Assembly (NCBI GenBank): GCA_965221735.1
Contig: OZ244910.1
Location: 2,852,001 to 2,916,000, forward strand
Direction of reading: 5' to 3'
Source: UBA2991 sp965221735
Lineage (GTDB): Bacteria; Chloroflexota; Dehalococcoidia; Tepidiformales; Tepidiformaceae
DNA length: 64,000 nucleotides
The notes beneath the pieces were generated by a model. It searched no databases and was not told the DNA's origin. It saw only the letters and a list, made by a program, of their open reading frames with translations. This document shows, piece by piece, positions 50,733 to 59,637 of the stretch (its first letter is position 1; every line of letters begins with the position of its first letter). A program made the position numbers and the translations under genes.

Positions 50733-51689
50733 ATGGAAACACGAATGTTCGGGAAGCTCGGGCCGGTCAGCGCACTCACGCTCGGGGGCGGCGGCACCGG
50801 CGGGGTCTGGGGCGCGACAACGCGCGAGGAAGCGGTCGAGACGGTCCTGGCGGCGGTTGAGGGCGGCATCACGTTCCTCGACGTGGCGCCCGGCTACGGC
50901 AACGGCGAGGCGGAGCGCGTCGTGGGGGAGGCCTTCGGGGGGCGGCTGCCGGAGGGCGTGCGCATCTCGACGAAGCACCACCTTGGCAACGTGCCCGCGG
51001 GCGAGGTGGCGGGGACGCTGCGGCAGGCGCTGGCAGCGAGCCTCGACCGGCTGCGGCTGGAGCGGGTCGACCTGTTCTTCCTGCATGGGATGGTCGTGCC
51101 GGACGGGTTCGAGGGGCGAGGCACGCCGCGCAGCCTGTTCGTGGAAGCGGCGCGGCCCGCGTTCGAGGCGATGGTGGCGGACGGCACGATCGGGGCGTGG
51201 GGCGTGAGCGGGGTGGGGGCGCCCAGCGCGCTCCTGGAGACGCTCGCGGAGGATCCGGCGCCGGCGGCCATCCAGTGCGTGGCGAACCTGCTCGATTCGC
51301 CCGGCGGCATGCGCGCCTACGACGAGGATCCGCGCCCGCGCGAGCTGATCGCGGCGGCGAACGCGCGGGGCGTGGGCGTGATGGGCATTCGCGCGGTGCA
51401 GGCGGGAGCGCTCACCGACGCGATCGACCGCGACCTGCCGGTCGACCACCCGGAGGCGGTCGACTTCCGGCGGGCGGCGCCGTTCCGGGCGCTGGCGGCG
51501 GAGGTGGGCGAATCGCCCGCCTCGCTCGCGCACCGCTACTCGCTCTCGATGGAGGGCATCGCCACGGTCATCCTGGGGGTGAAGAACCGCGCGGAGCTGG
51601 CGGAGTGCCTGGAGGCGGAGGCGAAGGGTCCGCTGGACGCGGAGCTGATGGCGCGCATCGACGCGGCGGTGGCAGGGAGCCAGGGCTGA
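50733..51689 (+). CDS. Aldo/keto reductase
   Basis: 318 aa. The (beta/alpha)8 AKR pattern is clear: RMFGKLGPVSALTLGGGGTGG, FLDVAPGYGNGEAERVVGEAF (Asp and Tyr of the tetrad), ISTKHHLG (Lys), LFFLHGM (His), and a C-terminal VILGVKNRAELAECLEAEA cofactor segment. It reduces aldehydes or ketones with NADPH. The stop overlaps the next gene start as TGATG, so it is coupled to the GMC oxidoreductase, which suggests both act on the same alcohol/aldehyde substrate. Confidence 0.93.
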   Translation: METRMFGKLGPVSALTLGGGGTGGVWGATTREEAVETVLAAVEGGITFLDVAPGYGNGEAERVVGEAFGGRLPEGVRISTKHHLGNVPAGEVAGTLRQALAASLDRLRLERVDLFFLHGMVVPDGFEGRGTPRSLFVEAARPAFEAMVADGTIGAWGVSGVGAPSALLETLAEDPAPAAIQCVANLLDSPGGMRAYDEDPRPRELIAAANARGVGVMGIRAVQAGALTDAIDRDLPVDHPEAVDFRRAAPFRALAAEVGESPASLAHRYSLSMEGIATVILGVKNRAELAECLEAEAKGPLDAELMARIDAAVAGSQG

Positions 51690-53251
51690 TGGAGTACGAC
51701 GTCATCATCGTCGGGGCGGGGTCCTCGGGCGCTGTGCTGGCGGCGCGGCTGAGCAAGGACCGCTCGCGGTCGGTGCTCCTGCTGGATGCGGGTCCCGACT
51801 ACGCGACGCTGGAATCGCTCCCCCACGACGTGAACAGCATCCACGAGCCCTCGACCGTGCATCACGACTGGGGGTTCGACGCGACGTTCGTGCCGGGGCG
51901 CGTGGCGCCCCTGCCGCGGGGGAAGCTGGTCGGCGGGTCGTCGGCGATCAACACGGGCGTCGCCATCCGGGGAGCGCCCGGCGACTACGACCGCTGGGCG
52001 GAGATGACGGGTGACGAGCGCTGGAGCTGGGAGCACTGCCTGCCGTACTTCCGCGCGATCGAGGACGACCGGGACGAGGGCGGCGACTTCCACGGGCAGG
52101 GCGGTCCCATCCCCGTGCGCCGCTGGACGCGCGAGGAGCTGGCGCCGGTGCAGCAGGGGTTCTACGACGCCTGCGTGGCGGACGGCTTCGAGGAGGACCG
52201 CGACCAGAACGACCCGGAGACGACGGGCATCACGCGGGCGGCGATGAACCGCGGGGGTCCGAACCAGATGACGCGCTGGTCGGCCAACCTTGGCTTCCTC
52301 TCGCCGGCGCGGAACCGGCTCAACCTCACGATCCGGAGCCACTGCCTGGTCGACCGGGTGCTGGTCGAGGACGGCCGCGCGGTCGGGCTGCGGGTCGAGT
52401 GCGACGGGGAGCTGCAGGAGGTGCGGGGGAAGGAGATCGTGCTCTCGGCGGGGGCGATCATGAGCCCCGCGATCCTGCTGCGGAGCGGCATCGGTCCGGC
52501 GGAGGAACTGGCGGAGCTGGGCATCGAGTCGGTGGCCGACCTGCCGGGGGTCGGGAAGCACCTGATGGACCACCCGATGACGCCGCTTCTGCTGCACCCC
52601 AGGCAGGGGGTGGTCGACCCCGAGAAGCCGCTCCTGCAGACGCTGCTTCGCTACACGTCGTCGACGGGCGAGTTCAACGACATGCAGGTCTACCTGCTGG
52701 GGCACATCCTCTACGCGCCCGGGGGGCGCTACGGCACCTGGCAGGGCGACGAGGATGGCGAGCCGGAATGGGTGTTCGCGGTGGCGCCGGGCGTGCAGCT
52801 TCCGAACTCGTTCGGGTCGGTGACGCTGGCGAGCGCGGACTACACGGTGAAGCCGGCGATCGACCTGAAGTTCGACGAGGACGAGGCGGACCGGGTGCGG
52901 CTGCGGGAGGGCGCGCGCCTCGCGTGGCGGCTGGCGCACTCGGAGCAGCTCGCGCCGTTCCACACCGGGCCGGTGGACCTCGACGAGGAGACGCTCGACG
53001 ACGATGCGAAGCTCGACGAGTGGATCCACGGGGCGGCCTCGAGCATGGCCCACCCGACCTGCACCTGCCCCATGGGGCCGGACCCGGCGGAGGGGGCGGT
53101 GGTCGACAGCGAGGGGCGCGTCTACGGGGTTGAGGGGCTGCGGGTGGCGGACGGTTCGATCATGCCGACGCTCATCCGGGCGAACACGAACTTCACGTGC
53201 ATGATGATCGGCGAGCGCATCGCCGAGTGGATGGCCGCCGCCCCGGCCTAG
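51689..53251 (+). CDS. GMC family FAD-dependent oxidoreductase (choline dehydrogenase-like)
   Basis: 520 aa. The FAD Rossmann motif VIIVGAGSSGAVLAARL is at the N-terminus. GKLVGGSSAINTGVAIRGAPGDYDRWAE is GMC signature 1 and AGAIMSPAILLRSGIGPAEEL is signature 2. The C-terminus has SSMAHPTCTCPMG with the catalytic His and DGSIMPTLIRANTNFTCMMIGERIAEWM. It oxidises primary alcohols to aldehydes. It starts at ATG 51689 inside the aldo/keto reductase stop. Its TAG stop and that of the convergent Rieske gene share the palindrome CTAG. Confidence 0.95.
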   Translation: MEYDVIIVGAGSSGAVLAARLSKDRSRSVLLLDAGPDYATLESLPHDVNSIHEPSTVHHDWGFDATFVPGRVAPLPRGKLVGGSSAINTGVAIRGAPGDYDRWAEMTGDERWSWEHCLPYFRAIEDDRDEGGDFHGQGGPIPVRRWTREELAPVQQGFYDACVADGFEEDRDQNDPETTGITRAAMNRGGPNQMTRWSANLGFLSPARNRLNLTIRSHCLVDRVLVEDGRAVGLRVECDGELQEVRGKEIVLSAGAIMSPAILLRSGIGPAEELAELGIESVADLPGVGKHLMDHPMTPLLLHPRQGVVDPEKPLLQTLLRYTSSTGEFNDMQVYLLGHILYAPGGRYGTWQGDEDGEPEWVFAVAPGVQLPNSFGSVTLASADYTVKPAIDLKFDEDEADRVRLREGARLAWRLAHSEQLAPFHTGPVDLDEETLDDDAKLDEWIHGAASSMAHPTCTCPMGPDPAEGAVVDSEGRVYGVEGLRVADGSIMPTLIRANTNFTCMMIGERIAEWMAAAPA

Positions 53252-54477
53252 GACGGAAGCGGACTGCGGACCTCGCCGGGCGCGGCGCCGGTGAGGGTAT
53301 CGGCGGGCACGACCTCGCGCAGGTGGGCGTCGAGCGCTTCGTTCCAGAGGCGGACGGCCTCGCAGTCGTCCTGCAGGGAGAGTCCCTGGCGGGCAGGCTC
53401 CTTCATCTCGTCCTGGGCGCCGGCGAGGGCTCCGGCCACGGCCTCGAGCCGGGTCTGCGCCCACTCGATGCGCTCGGTCCAGGCGGGGTGCTCGGCGGGC
53501 GAATCCTCCTCGCCCCAGTCGGGGGCGAGCCAGGTCGCTTCGAGGAGGGTGGTCTCCTCGTCGCCGGGCCAGACGGTGAAGTTGAAGATGCCGCCGGGGG
53601 TGTAGGTGACGAACAGGTTGGGGAAGAACACGTAGGTGGTGGCGGTGGAGAGGAACATCGGGTCGAGGCCACCGACGGCAGGGAGGCCCTCATCGCCCAG
53701 GCTAGCCCAGTCGAGGGGCGAGGCGAGGCCGAGGGCGGCGGCGGAAGCGGCATCGAAGGGGGCGACGATGCGGAGGTGGCCGCCGTCGAGCAGCTCGGCA
53801 TCGGCTGCGGTCGTGACCGGGGCGCCCAGGCCGGGGCGGGGAGGCGCGGGCGGGGAGGACAGGAGCGTTTCCATGACGCGCTTCCAGTTGACGGGGATGG
53901 TGACGGAGCGCTGGTCGAGGGTGCGCAGCTCTCCGCTCTGGACGGAGGAAAGCTCCCGGCCCGTGCCGCCGAAGAAGCTGTTGAGGTCTGCCGCCGGGTC
54001 CTCGTTGACGAAGATGGCGCTGTTCCGGACCTCACAGGAAACGGGCACGAGGCTGCGCTCCTCGCGGCGGAGGTCGACGAAGTCGCGCTCGTCGGGGACG
54101 GAGACGAGCTTGCCGGACGTGTCGTAGGTCCAGCTGTGGTACTGGCAGCGGAGCGCGCGGTTGCGTCCGCGGGGGACGCGCACGACGGGCGCGCCGCGGT
54201 GGCGGCAGGAGTTGTAGAAGCAGCGGATCACGTCGTCGACGGCGTGGACGACGAGGAGGGGAACGCGCGTCTTCTCCCAGGTCATGTAGAGGCCGGGGCG
54301 CGCGATCTCGTCGACCCTTCCGGCGAGAAGCCAGGCCTTGCCGAAGATCTCGGCGCGCTCGGCTTCGTAGAAGGAACGGTCGACGAAGCGGCGGGCGGGG
54401 AGGCGGACGGGCTCGGGCGCGGGCGGCTCGGCGGATCGGGCCTGCAGCCGGGCGCGGACTTCATCGGAAAAGGTCAC
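53248..54477 (-). CDS. Rieske [2Fe-2S] oxygenase-like protein lacking the mononuclear-iron motif
   Basis: 409 aa. The Rieske domain is intact: C91-R-H93 (CRHRG) and C111-Q-Y-H114 (CQYH). In ring-hydroxylating oxygenases the next domain has NWK...ExYHxxxxH; here NWKRVMETLLSSPPAPPRPG (from N197) follows with no His pair, so the usual two-His site is missing at its normal position. The later region (TTYVFFPNLFVTYTPGGIFNFTVWPG) still resembles an alpha-subunit catalytic domain. It may be an inactive or redox-only paralogue, or may bind iron differently. It is divergent from the acyltransferase gene. Confidence 0.85.
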   Translation of the reverse strand: MTFSDEVRARLQARSAEPPAPEPVRLPARRFVDRSFYEAERAEIFGKAWLLAGRVDEIARPGLYMTWEKTRVPLLVVHAVDDVIRCFYNSCRHRGAPVVRVPRGRNRALRCQYHSWTYDTSGKLVSVPDERDFVDLRREERSLVPVSCEVRNSAIFVNEDPAADLNSFFGGTGRELSSVQSGELRTLDQRSVTIPVNWKRVMETLLSSPPAPPRPGLGAPVTTAADAELLDGGHLRIVAPFDAASAAALGLASPLDWASLGDEGLPAVGGLDPMFLSTATTYVFFPNLFVTYTPGGIFNFTVWPGDEETTLLEATWLAPDWGEEDSPAEHPAWTERIEWAQTRLEAVAGALAGAQDEMKEPARQGLSLQDDCEAVRLWNEALDAHLREVVPADTLTGAAPGEVRSPLPS

Positions 54478-54565
54478 GTTCGCCTCCTCCCGCGGCTGGT
54501 CAGCGAGACTCTAAGCGACGGTGGACCTAGAGGCATGGGGAAAGGCGCACAGGGACGGCGTTCGC

Positions 54566-54571
54566 TACCCT
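54566..54571 (+). promoter_or_regulatory. -10 element of a probable leaderless promoter (acyltransferase gene)
   Basis: TACCCT ends 7 nt before the GTG start at 54579 and no Shine-Dalgarno is present. Confidence 0.4.
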
Positions 54572-54578
54572 ACGCGCG

Positions 54579-55649
54579 GTGAGCAGCGCGACACCCGCCC
54601 CACCACGACCGCCTTCGCTTCTCGACCGGCTGACCCGGGAACGGGACATCGGGCGCGAGCGGCTGGCGCTGCGCTACGCGCGGCGAACGGTGACCGTACC
54701 GATCTACCTGGCGTCGTTCCTGATCAACACGGCGGCGGCGCCGATCTTCCTGGTGGTGGCTCTGACGGGCGACCTGACGCGGGGGCGGGGCACGATCTTC
54801 GTGCGCTGCATCCTGGCGCTGTGGGCGTACCTGGCGGTGGAGACGTTCGGACTGGTGCTCTTCCTGCCGCTCTGGCTGCTGGGGCAGGGCAGCGAACACC
54901 GCCGGCTGGCGCTGCACCACTGGTTCGCGCGCGTGTGGGCGCGCTGGGTGTTCTGGAGCATCGTGCGGCTGTTCGAGATGCGCGTCGACGTGCAGGGGGA
55001 CGACGAGGCGGCGGAGGGGCCGGTGATCGTGTTCTGCCGGCACGTCTCGCCCGTCGACAACCTGCTGCCGCTCGTGTTCCTGGAGGGGCGGCACGGGCTC
55101 TGGCTGCGCTGGGTGATGAACTCGTGGCTGGTGCGGGACCCGTGCATCGACTTCGTCGGGCACCGGCTGCGAAGCACCTTCCTGACGGTGGGCTCGCGCG
55201 AGGGATCGCGGCAGATTGCGAAGGTCTCGGCCCTGGCCGACGACCTCGAACCGCGCGAGGGCGTGCTGGTCTTCCCCGAGGGCGCGCTCTTCACGCCGGC
55301 GCGGCTGGCGCGGGCGGTTGCGCGCATGCGCCGCAGCGGCGACGAGGAAGAGGCGCAGCTCGCCGAGGGATTGCGCCACGTGCTGCCGCCGCAGCTCGGC
55401 GGACCGCTGGCGCTGCTCGAACGGGCGCCCCATGCCGACGTGGTCTTCTGCGCGCACACGGGCCTCGAGGGCGGCAGCTACCGCTCGCTGCTGGCGGGCG
55501 GCATCCTGCGGCGCGAGGTGCGCATCGCCTTCTGGCGCATTCCCCGGGCGGAGGTGCCGGAAGACATCGAGGGGCGCACCTCGTGGCTGCACGCACAGTG
55601 GCGACGCGTCGACGGGTGGATCGAGGAGAACGCGCTCAGCCAGGACTGA
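54579..55649 (+). CDS. PlsC-like 1-acyl-sn-glycerol-3-phosphate acyltransferase family protein
   Basis: 356 aa from GTG 54579. Two or three membrane helices lie between ~38 and 102 (VTVPIYLASFLINTAAAPIFLVVAL, FVRCILALWAYLAVETFGLVLFLPLWLL). The acyltransferase box CRHVSPVDN gives H155-x4-D160, and the later EGVLVFPEGALF is the second conserved block. It probably acylates a lysophospholipid or related acceptor at the membrane. The region following FPEG (ARMRRSGDEEEAQLAEGLRHVLPP) is longer than in E. coli PlsC. Confidence 0.88.
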   Translation: MSSATPAPPRPPSLLDRLTRERDIGRERLALRYARRTVTVPIYLASFLINTAAAPIFLVVALTGDLTRGRGTIFVRCILALWAYLAVETFGLVLFLPLWLLGQGSEHRRLALHHWFARVWARWVFWSIVRLFEMRVDVQGDDEAAEGPVIVFCRHVSPVDNLLPLVFLEGRHGLWLRWVMNSWLVRDPCIDFVGHRLRSTFLTVGSREGSRQIAKVSALADDLEPREGVLVFPEGALFTPARLARAVARMRRSGDEEEAQLAEGLRHVLPPQLGGPLALLERAPHADVVFCAHTGLEGGSYRSLLAGGILRREVRIAFWRIPRAEVPEDIEGRTSWLHAQWRRVDGWIEENALSQD

Positions 55650-55674
55650 GCCCGACGGCGGGCTCGTCCCGGAG

Positions 55675-56766
55675 CTAGAAGACGACGACCCCGCGGGCGT
55701 TCTTGCCGGCTTCCATGTCCTCGTAGGCCTGGGCCACGTCCTCGATGGGGTAGGTGGTGGTCACGAGCGAGTCGAGGTCGAGCTTGCCCTGGCGGTACCA
55801 CTCGATCATGCGGGGGAAGTCGCGCACGCTCGCGCCCTTTCCGCAGAACGAGCCCTTGATCGTCTTCTCCATGATGGCGACGAGGCCTGCCGAGAGCGCG
55901 AACGTGTCGTCGAAGCGCCCCACGCCGACAATGGTGCAGGTTCCCCCGCGGCGGGCGGCCATGAAGGCCTCCTCCATGGCCGAACCGACGCCGATGGCCT
56001 CGAAGGTGTAGTCGGCGCCACGGCCGCCGGTGAGGGCCATCACCTGCTCGACCGCGTTCTCCGACGAGGCGTCGATGACGTGGGTGGCGCCGAGCTTCTT
56101 CGCGTACTCCAGCTTCGCCGGGTTCATGTCGATCGCGATCATGGTCGAAGCCCCGGCGATGCGGCAGCCCTGCAGGACGCTGAGGCCGACGCCGCCGCAG
56201 CCCCAGATGGCGCAGCTCGTGCCGGGGCGCACCTCGGCCGTGTTGATGGCGGCGCCGACGCCGGTGATGACCCCGCAACCGAGCAGGGAGGCGCTGACGA
56301 GCGGGATGTCCTTGTCGATCTTGATGGCGGTGTATTCGGCGACGACGGTGTACTCGCAGAGGCCGCCGATGGAGGCGAAGGGCATCAGGTCCAGGTCGTC
56401 GACGTGGTAGGGGAAGTTCCCGCCCATGTTGAGGGGCATGCGCTCGCACTGGGCGTACATGCCCTCGACACAGAGGGGGCAACGGCCACAGAAGGCGGTG
56501 GTGGTCATGACGACGTGGTCGCCCGGCTCGAGGGAGGTGACGCCCTCGCCGATGGACTCGACGACGCCGGCGCCCTCGTGGCCCAGGACCATGGCGTTGG
56601 CCTGGGGCAGCACCGACTGCATCACGGACAGGTCGGTGTGGCAGAGGCCGCAGGCGGCCAGCTTGACGCGCACCTGCCCGGGGCCGGGTTCGTCGACGGT
56701 GACGGTCTTCACTTCGAGGGGGGTACCCGAACCACGCAACACGGCTGCCTTCGCTTGCATTTCCAT
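55675..56766 (-). CDS. Zinc-dependent alcohol dehydrogenase, NDMA-dependent/class III-like
   Basis: 363 aa MDR. Catalytic zinc ligands are in CGLCHTDLSVMQ and LGHEGAGVVE. The structural zinc Cys set is CGRCPLCVEGMYAQC. The cofactor motif is SCAIWGCGGVGLSVLQGCRIAGASTMIAID. The pattern SLEPGDHVVMTTTAFCGRCPLC and FPYHVDDLDLMPFASIGGLCEYTVV resembles the actinobacterial NDMA-dependent alcohol dehydrogenases that carry a bound nicotinamide cofactor. The substrate is an alcohol or aldehyde, identity unknown. The 107-bp gap to holA holds both promoters. Confidence 0.92.
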   Translation of the reverse strand: MEMQAKAAVLRGSGTPLEVKTVTVDEPGPGQVRVKLAACGLCHTDLSVMQSVLPQANAMVLGHEGAGVVESIGEGVTSLEPGDHVVMTTTAFCGRCPLCVEGMYAQCERMPLNMGGNFPYHVDDLDLMPFASIGGLCEYTVVAEYTAIKIDKDIPLVSASLLGCGVITGVGAAINTAEVRPGTSCAIWGCGGVGLSVLQGCRIAGASTMIAIDMNPAKLEYAKKLGATHVIDASSENAVEQVMALTGGRGADYTFEAIGVGSAMEEAFMAARRGGTCTIVGVGRFDDTFALSAGLVAIMEKTIKGSFCGKGASVRDFPRMIEWYRQGKLDLDSLVTTTYPIEDVAQAYEDMEAGKNARGVVVF

Positions 56767-56873
56767 ACCTCCGCCGGCGCGCCCGCGCTGTGGCGGCGCG
56801 CCGGCGGCGATTGTACGGGGAAGGCGGCCAACGGGCGGAACGGGCGGGGTATCATCGCCCCGGCAAGAGCATC

Positions 56874-57956
56874 GTGATCATCGTTCTCCACGGCCAGGAC
56901 GAGCTCCGCCTGCGGCGGCGGCTGTCGGCGCTTCGCGCCGAGGGCGGCGGCGAGGCGGGGGCGGACGTGGCGCTGCTCGACGGTCGCGACGTGAAGCCCG
57001 AGGAGATCCTGGGGCCGGCGCTGACGGCGCCGTTCCTCTCGCCGCGCCGGACGGTGGTGGTCGAGGGGCTGCTGGGGCGGTTCGAGGGCGGCGGCGGACG
57101 GGGAGGAGGGGCGCGCGGACCGCGCGGACCGCGCGTAGACGCCTTCAACCCGCTGATCGAGGCGATTGCGGCCGGCATCCCGGAGACGACGACGCTCGTG
57201 TTCGTGGAGGGCGAGCTGAACGCGGGCCGCAACCCGCTCCTGCGGCGGCTGGACGAGACGGGCAACATCGAGGTGGAGCACTTCCCCGAGCTGAAGCGGG
57301 GCGAGCTGGTGCAGTTCGTGCGGGAGGAGGCGCAGGAGCAGGGGGTCCGGTTCCGGCGGGGGCGGTCGTCGCGTGCGTTGCCGCCGGAGGAGGAGTGGCG
57401 GCGTCCGCGCGAGGATGAACCGGCTCAGCTGCTGGCGGCCCTCCACCCGAACACGCTGGAGCTGGCGCGGGAGCTGGAGAAGCTGGCGCTCTACACGGCG
57501 GGCCGGCACGCGACGGTCGACGACATCGACGTGCTCTGCGGGGGCGAGCGGGAGACGACGGTCTGGCAGCTGGTGGACGGGGTGCTCGACGGCGAGACGG
57601 CGCAGGCGATGCAGGCGCTGCGCTTCCTGCTCTCGCGGGGGGAGAGCGTGAACAGCCTGCTCTCGCAGCTGGCGGCGGCGTACCGGCCGCTCTCGACGGT
57701 GCTGGACCTGCTCGAGGACGGGAAGAGCCCGGAGGAGATCGGGAAGGCAATCCGGCGGCCCTGGCCGCGCCTGCGCGACGCCGCCATCCGGCGGGCGCAG
57801 CGGCTGGGCCGGGAGGGGGTGCGCCGCGCCTACGAGACACTGGTGGAGGCGGACCGGGGGATGAAGTCGGGCGAGGTGCGGGACGAGCTGGCGCTGGAGG
57901 TGGCGATCACGCGGCTGATCGCGCTCGCGCCGCGGGCGGGGCGGCGGGCCTCCTGA
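56874..57956 (+). CDS. holA: DNA polymerase III subunit delta
   Basis: 360 aa. VIIVLHGQDELRLRRRLSAL is the HolA opening (short basic helix after the beta strand). TAPFLSPRRTVVVEGLLGRF, LPPEEEWRRP, LARELEKLALYTAGRHATVDDIDVLC (AAA+ lid) and LLSQLAAAYRPLSTVLDLLEDG follow in the right order. It is the clamp-loader delta subunit that opens the beta clamp. The start was set at GTG 56874; upstream in-frame codons would add an unrelated Arg-rich stretch. A Gly/Arg insertion (EGGGGRGGGARGPRGPR) occurs in the N-domain. Confidence 0.87.
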   Translation: MIIVLHGQDELRLRRRLSALRAEGGGEAGADVALLDGRDVKPEEILGPALTAPFLSPRRTVVVEGLLGRFEGGGGRGGGARGPRGPRVDAFNPLIEAIAAGIPETTTLVFVEGELNAGRNPLLRRLDETGNIEVEHFPELKRGELVQFVREEAQEQGVRFRRGRSSRALPPEEEWRRPREDEPAQLLAALHPNTLELARELEKLALYTAGRHATVDDIDVLCGGERETTVWQLVDGVLDGETAQAMQALRFLLSRGESVNSLLSQLAAAYRPLSTVLDLLEDGKSPEEIGKAIRRPWPRLRDAAIRRAQRLGREGVRRAYETLVEADRGMKSGEVRDELALEVAITRLIALAPRAGRRAS

Positions 57957-57957
57957 G

Positions 57958-58941
57958 CTACTCCTGCCAGACGGGGTTGTAGCAGGCGAGGGCGCGGTCG
58001 GACCGGCCGGGCAGGGGGGTGAGCTGCGGAGGGCCGACGTCGCGGCATTGCTGGAGGGCCTTGCGGCAGCGGGGGATGAAGGGGCAGTGGCCCGCGGGCT
58101 CCTTGAGGTCGGGGGCGGTCCCGGGGAGGGCGTAGAGCTCCTGGCCGACGTCGTCGAGGCGGGGGAGGGCGGCGAGGAGGCCGTGCGTGTAGGGGTGGAA
58201 GGGCGAGCGGAGAACCTCGCGGACGGGACCGGACTCGACGAGGTGGCCGGCGTACATGACGCCGACCTCGTCGGCGACCTGGGAGACGACGCCGAAGTCG
58301 TGCGTGATCAGGAGGATGGCCGTGCCGTGCTCGCGGCGGAGTGTGTCGAGCTGGTGAAGGATCTGGGCCTGGACGGTGACGTCGAGGGAGGCGGTGGGCT
58401 CGTCCGCGATGATGAGGTCGGGGCTGAGGGCGGTGGCGATGCCGATCATGACGCGCTGGCACATGCCGCCGGAGAGCTGGAACGGGTACGACTTCGCGAC
58501 GCGTTCGGGGTCGGCCAGCCCGACCTGGCGGAGGATGTCGACGGATGCCGAATTCGCCTCCCGCTTGTTCATCCCGAGGTGGGTGGTGAGCACCTCGCCC
58601 ACCTGGTCGCCGACGGAGATGACCGGGTTCAGGCCGGCGACGGGGTCCTGGAAGATCATCGTGATGCGGCGGCCTCGCGTGTGGCGGAGGGAGCGCTCGT
58701 CCAGGGTGAGCATGTTGTCGGGGCCGAAGTAGACCTCGCCCCCGAGGATGTCCGCCTCATCGGGGAGGAGGTTGAGGATGGACATGCCGACGGTGGTCTT
58801 GCCGGAGCCGGATTCGCCGACGAGGGCGTAGACGCTGCCGCGCTCGATATCGAGCGACACCTGGTCGACGGCGTAGGCCATGTCGTCGCGCGAGCGATAG
58901 CGGACGGAGAGGTTGCGGATGCTGACGAGGGTCTGGGCCAT
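57958..58941 (-). CDS. Oligopeptide/dipeptide ABC transporter ATP-binding protein (DppD/OppD-like)
   Basis: 327 aa. Walker A GESGSGKT (42-49), Q-loop MIFQDPVAGLNP, signature LSGGMCQR (Cys where Arg is usual), Walker B DLIIADEPTASLDVT, H-loop ITHDFG. The C-terminal oligo_HPY extension is clear: PFHPYTHGLLAALPRL, then CPFIPRCRKALQQC with Cys residues for the Fe-S/zinc-like motif of DppD proteins. It couples ATP hydrolysis to peptide-type import. It is alone here: no DppF partner and no permease adjoin it. It may serve the DppBC pair at 30753-32641 or transporters outside the window. Confidence 0.95.
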   Translation of the reverse strand: MAQTLVSIRNLSVRYRSRDDMAYAVDQVSLDIERGSVYALVGESGSGKTTVGMSILNLLPDEADILGGEVYFGPDNMLTLDERSLRHTRGRRITMIFQDPVAGLNPVISVGDQVGEVLTTHLGMNKREANSASVDILRQVGLADPERVAKSYPFQLSGGMCQRVMIGIATALSPDLIIADEPTASLDVTVQAQILHQLDTLRREHGTAILLITHDFGVVSQVADEVGVMYAGHLVESGPVREVLRSPFHPYTHGLLAALPRLDDVGQELYALPGTAPDLKEPAGHCPFIPRCRKALQQCRDVGPPQLTPLPGRSDRALACYNPVWQE

Positions 58942-58974
58942 GGCGAAGGTCCGGCCCGGGGACCGCTCTGGAGG

Positions 58975-59610
58975 CTAGCCGCTGGGCCTGATGGAGGAGA
59001 TGAAGCGCCCCTGAATCCTAACGTCCTCGGGGGCGACGTAGATAGGGGGCATGGTGGAGTTGGCGGGCTGGAGGCGGATGCGGTCCTTCTCGCGGTAGAG
59101 GCGCTTGAGGGTGACCTCGCCCCGGTCCTGGAGCCAGACGGCGACCTTCTCGCCGTCGTCGACGGTGGTGGCGGGCTCGAGGAAGACGATATCGCCGTCG
59201 TCGATGAGGTCCTCGATCATCGACTCGCCTTTCACGCGCAGGGCGAAGACGTTCTCGCGGCCCCGGACCATGTCCTGCGTGACGGTGACGGTGTCGTCGA
59301 CGTCGCTGGCCCAGCGATCGCTGGTGGGGACGGGGATGGGCTCGCCCGCTGCGATCGATCCGAGCACGGGCACGTCGACGGTGCGCCCGCGACGGGTGCC
59401 GTCCAGCAGCTCGATGCCGCGGGAGACCTCGCGGTCGCGCCGGAGGAGACCCTTCTCCTCGAGCCGGCGGAGGTTGTAGTCCACGACGGAGGTGCTGCTG
59501 ATGCCGCAGCCGAACTGGATATCGCGGATGGAAGGGGGGTAGTCCTTCTCGTCGATGAAGTCCCGGATGAACTCCATGATCTGGCTTTGCTTGGTCGATA
59601 GCTCGCTCAT
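58975..59610 (-). CDS. lexA: LexA repressor (SOS response transcriptional repressor, S24 peptidase)
   Basis: 211 aa. The N-terminal winged helix is LSTKQSQIMEFIRDFIDEKDYPPSIRDI, and GISSTSVVDYNLRRLEEKGLL carries the recognition helix. The cleavage site is A88-G89 (SIAAGEP). The catalytic dyad is Ser130 (KGESM) and Lys169 (EVTLKRLYRE). RecA-stimulated self-cleavage derepresses SOS genes. A perfect SOS box (59624-59637) lies 14 nt upstream of the start, so lexA is autoregulated. ISSTSVVDYNL instead of the more common VRSTSAVHYHL-type helix is a mild variant. Confidence 0.96.
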   Translation of the reverse strand: MSELSTKQSQIMEFIRDFIDEKDYPPSIRDIQFGCGISSTSVVDYNLRRLEEKGLLRRDREVSRGIELLDGTRRGRTVDVPVLGSIAAGEPIPVPTSDRWASDVDDTVTVTQDMVRGRENVFALRVKGESMIEDLIDDGDIVFLEPATTVDDGEKVAVWLQDRGEVTLKRLYREKDRIRLQPANSTMPPIYVAPEDVRIQGRFISSIRPSG

Positions 59611-59623
59611 GCCTCGCCTCGCG

Positions 59624-59637
59624 CGAACGGATGTTCG
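59624..59637. promoter_or_regulatory. LexA-binding SOS box (CGAAC-N4-GTTCG)
   Basis: CGAACGGATGTTCG matches the Bacillus/Gram-positive consensus CGAAC-N4-GTTCG perfectly and lies 14 bp upstream of the lexA ATG. A second partial palindrome, GTTC-GTATT-GAAC (59637-59649), abuts it and may be a second half-strength site or part of the promoter. The 105-bp gap also serves queG on the other strand. Confidence 0.85.

Noticed and set aside
54521..55678. 385-codon plus-strand frame overlapping the acyltransferase
   Set aside because: Shifted reading of the acyltransferase gene; only the 54579 frame has the H-x4-D box, FPEG block and membrane helices.
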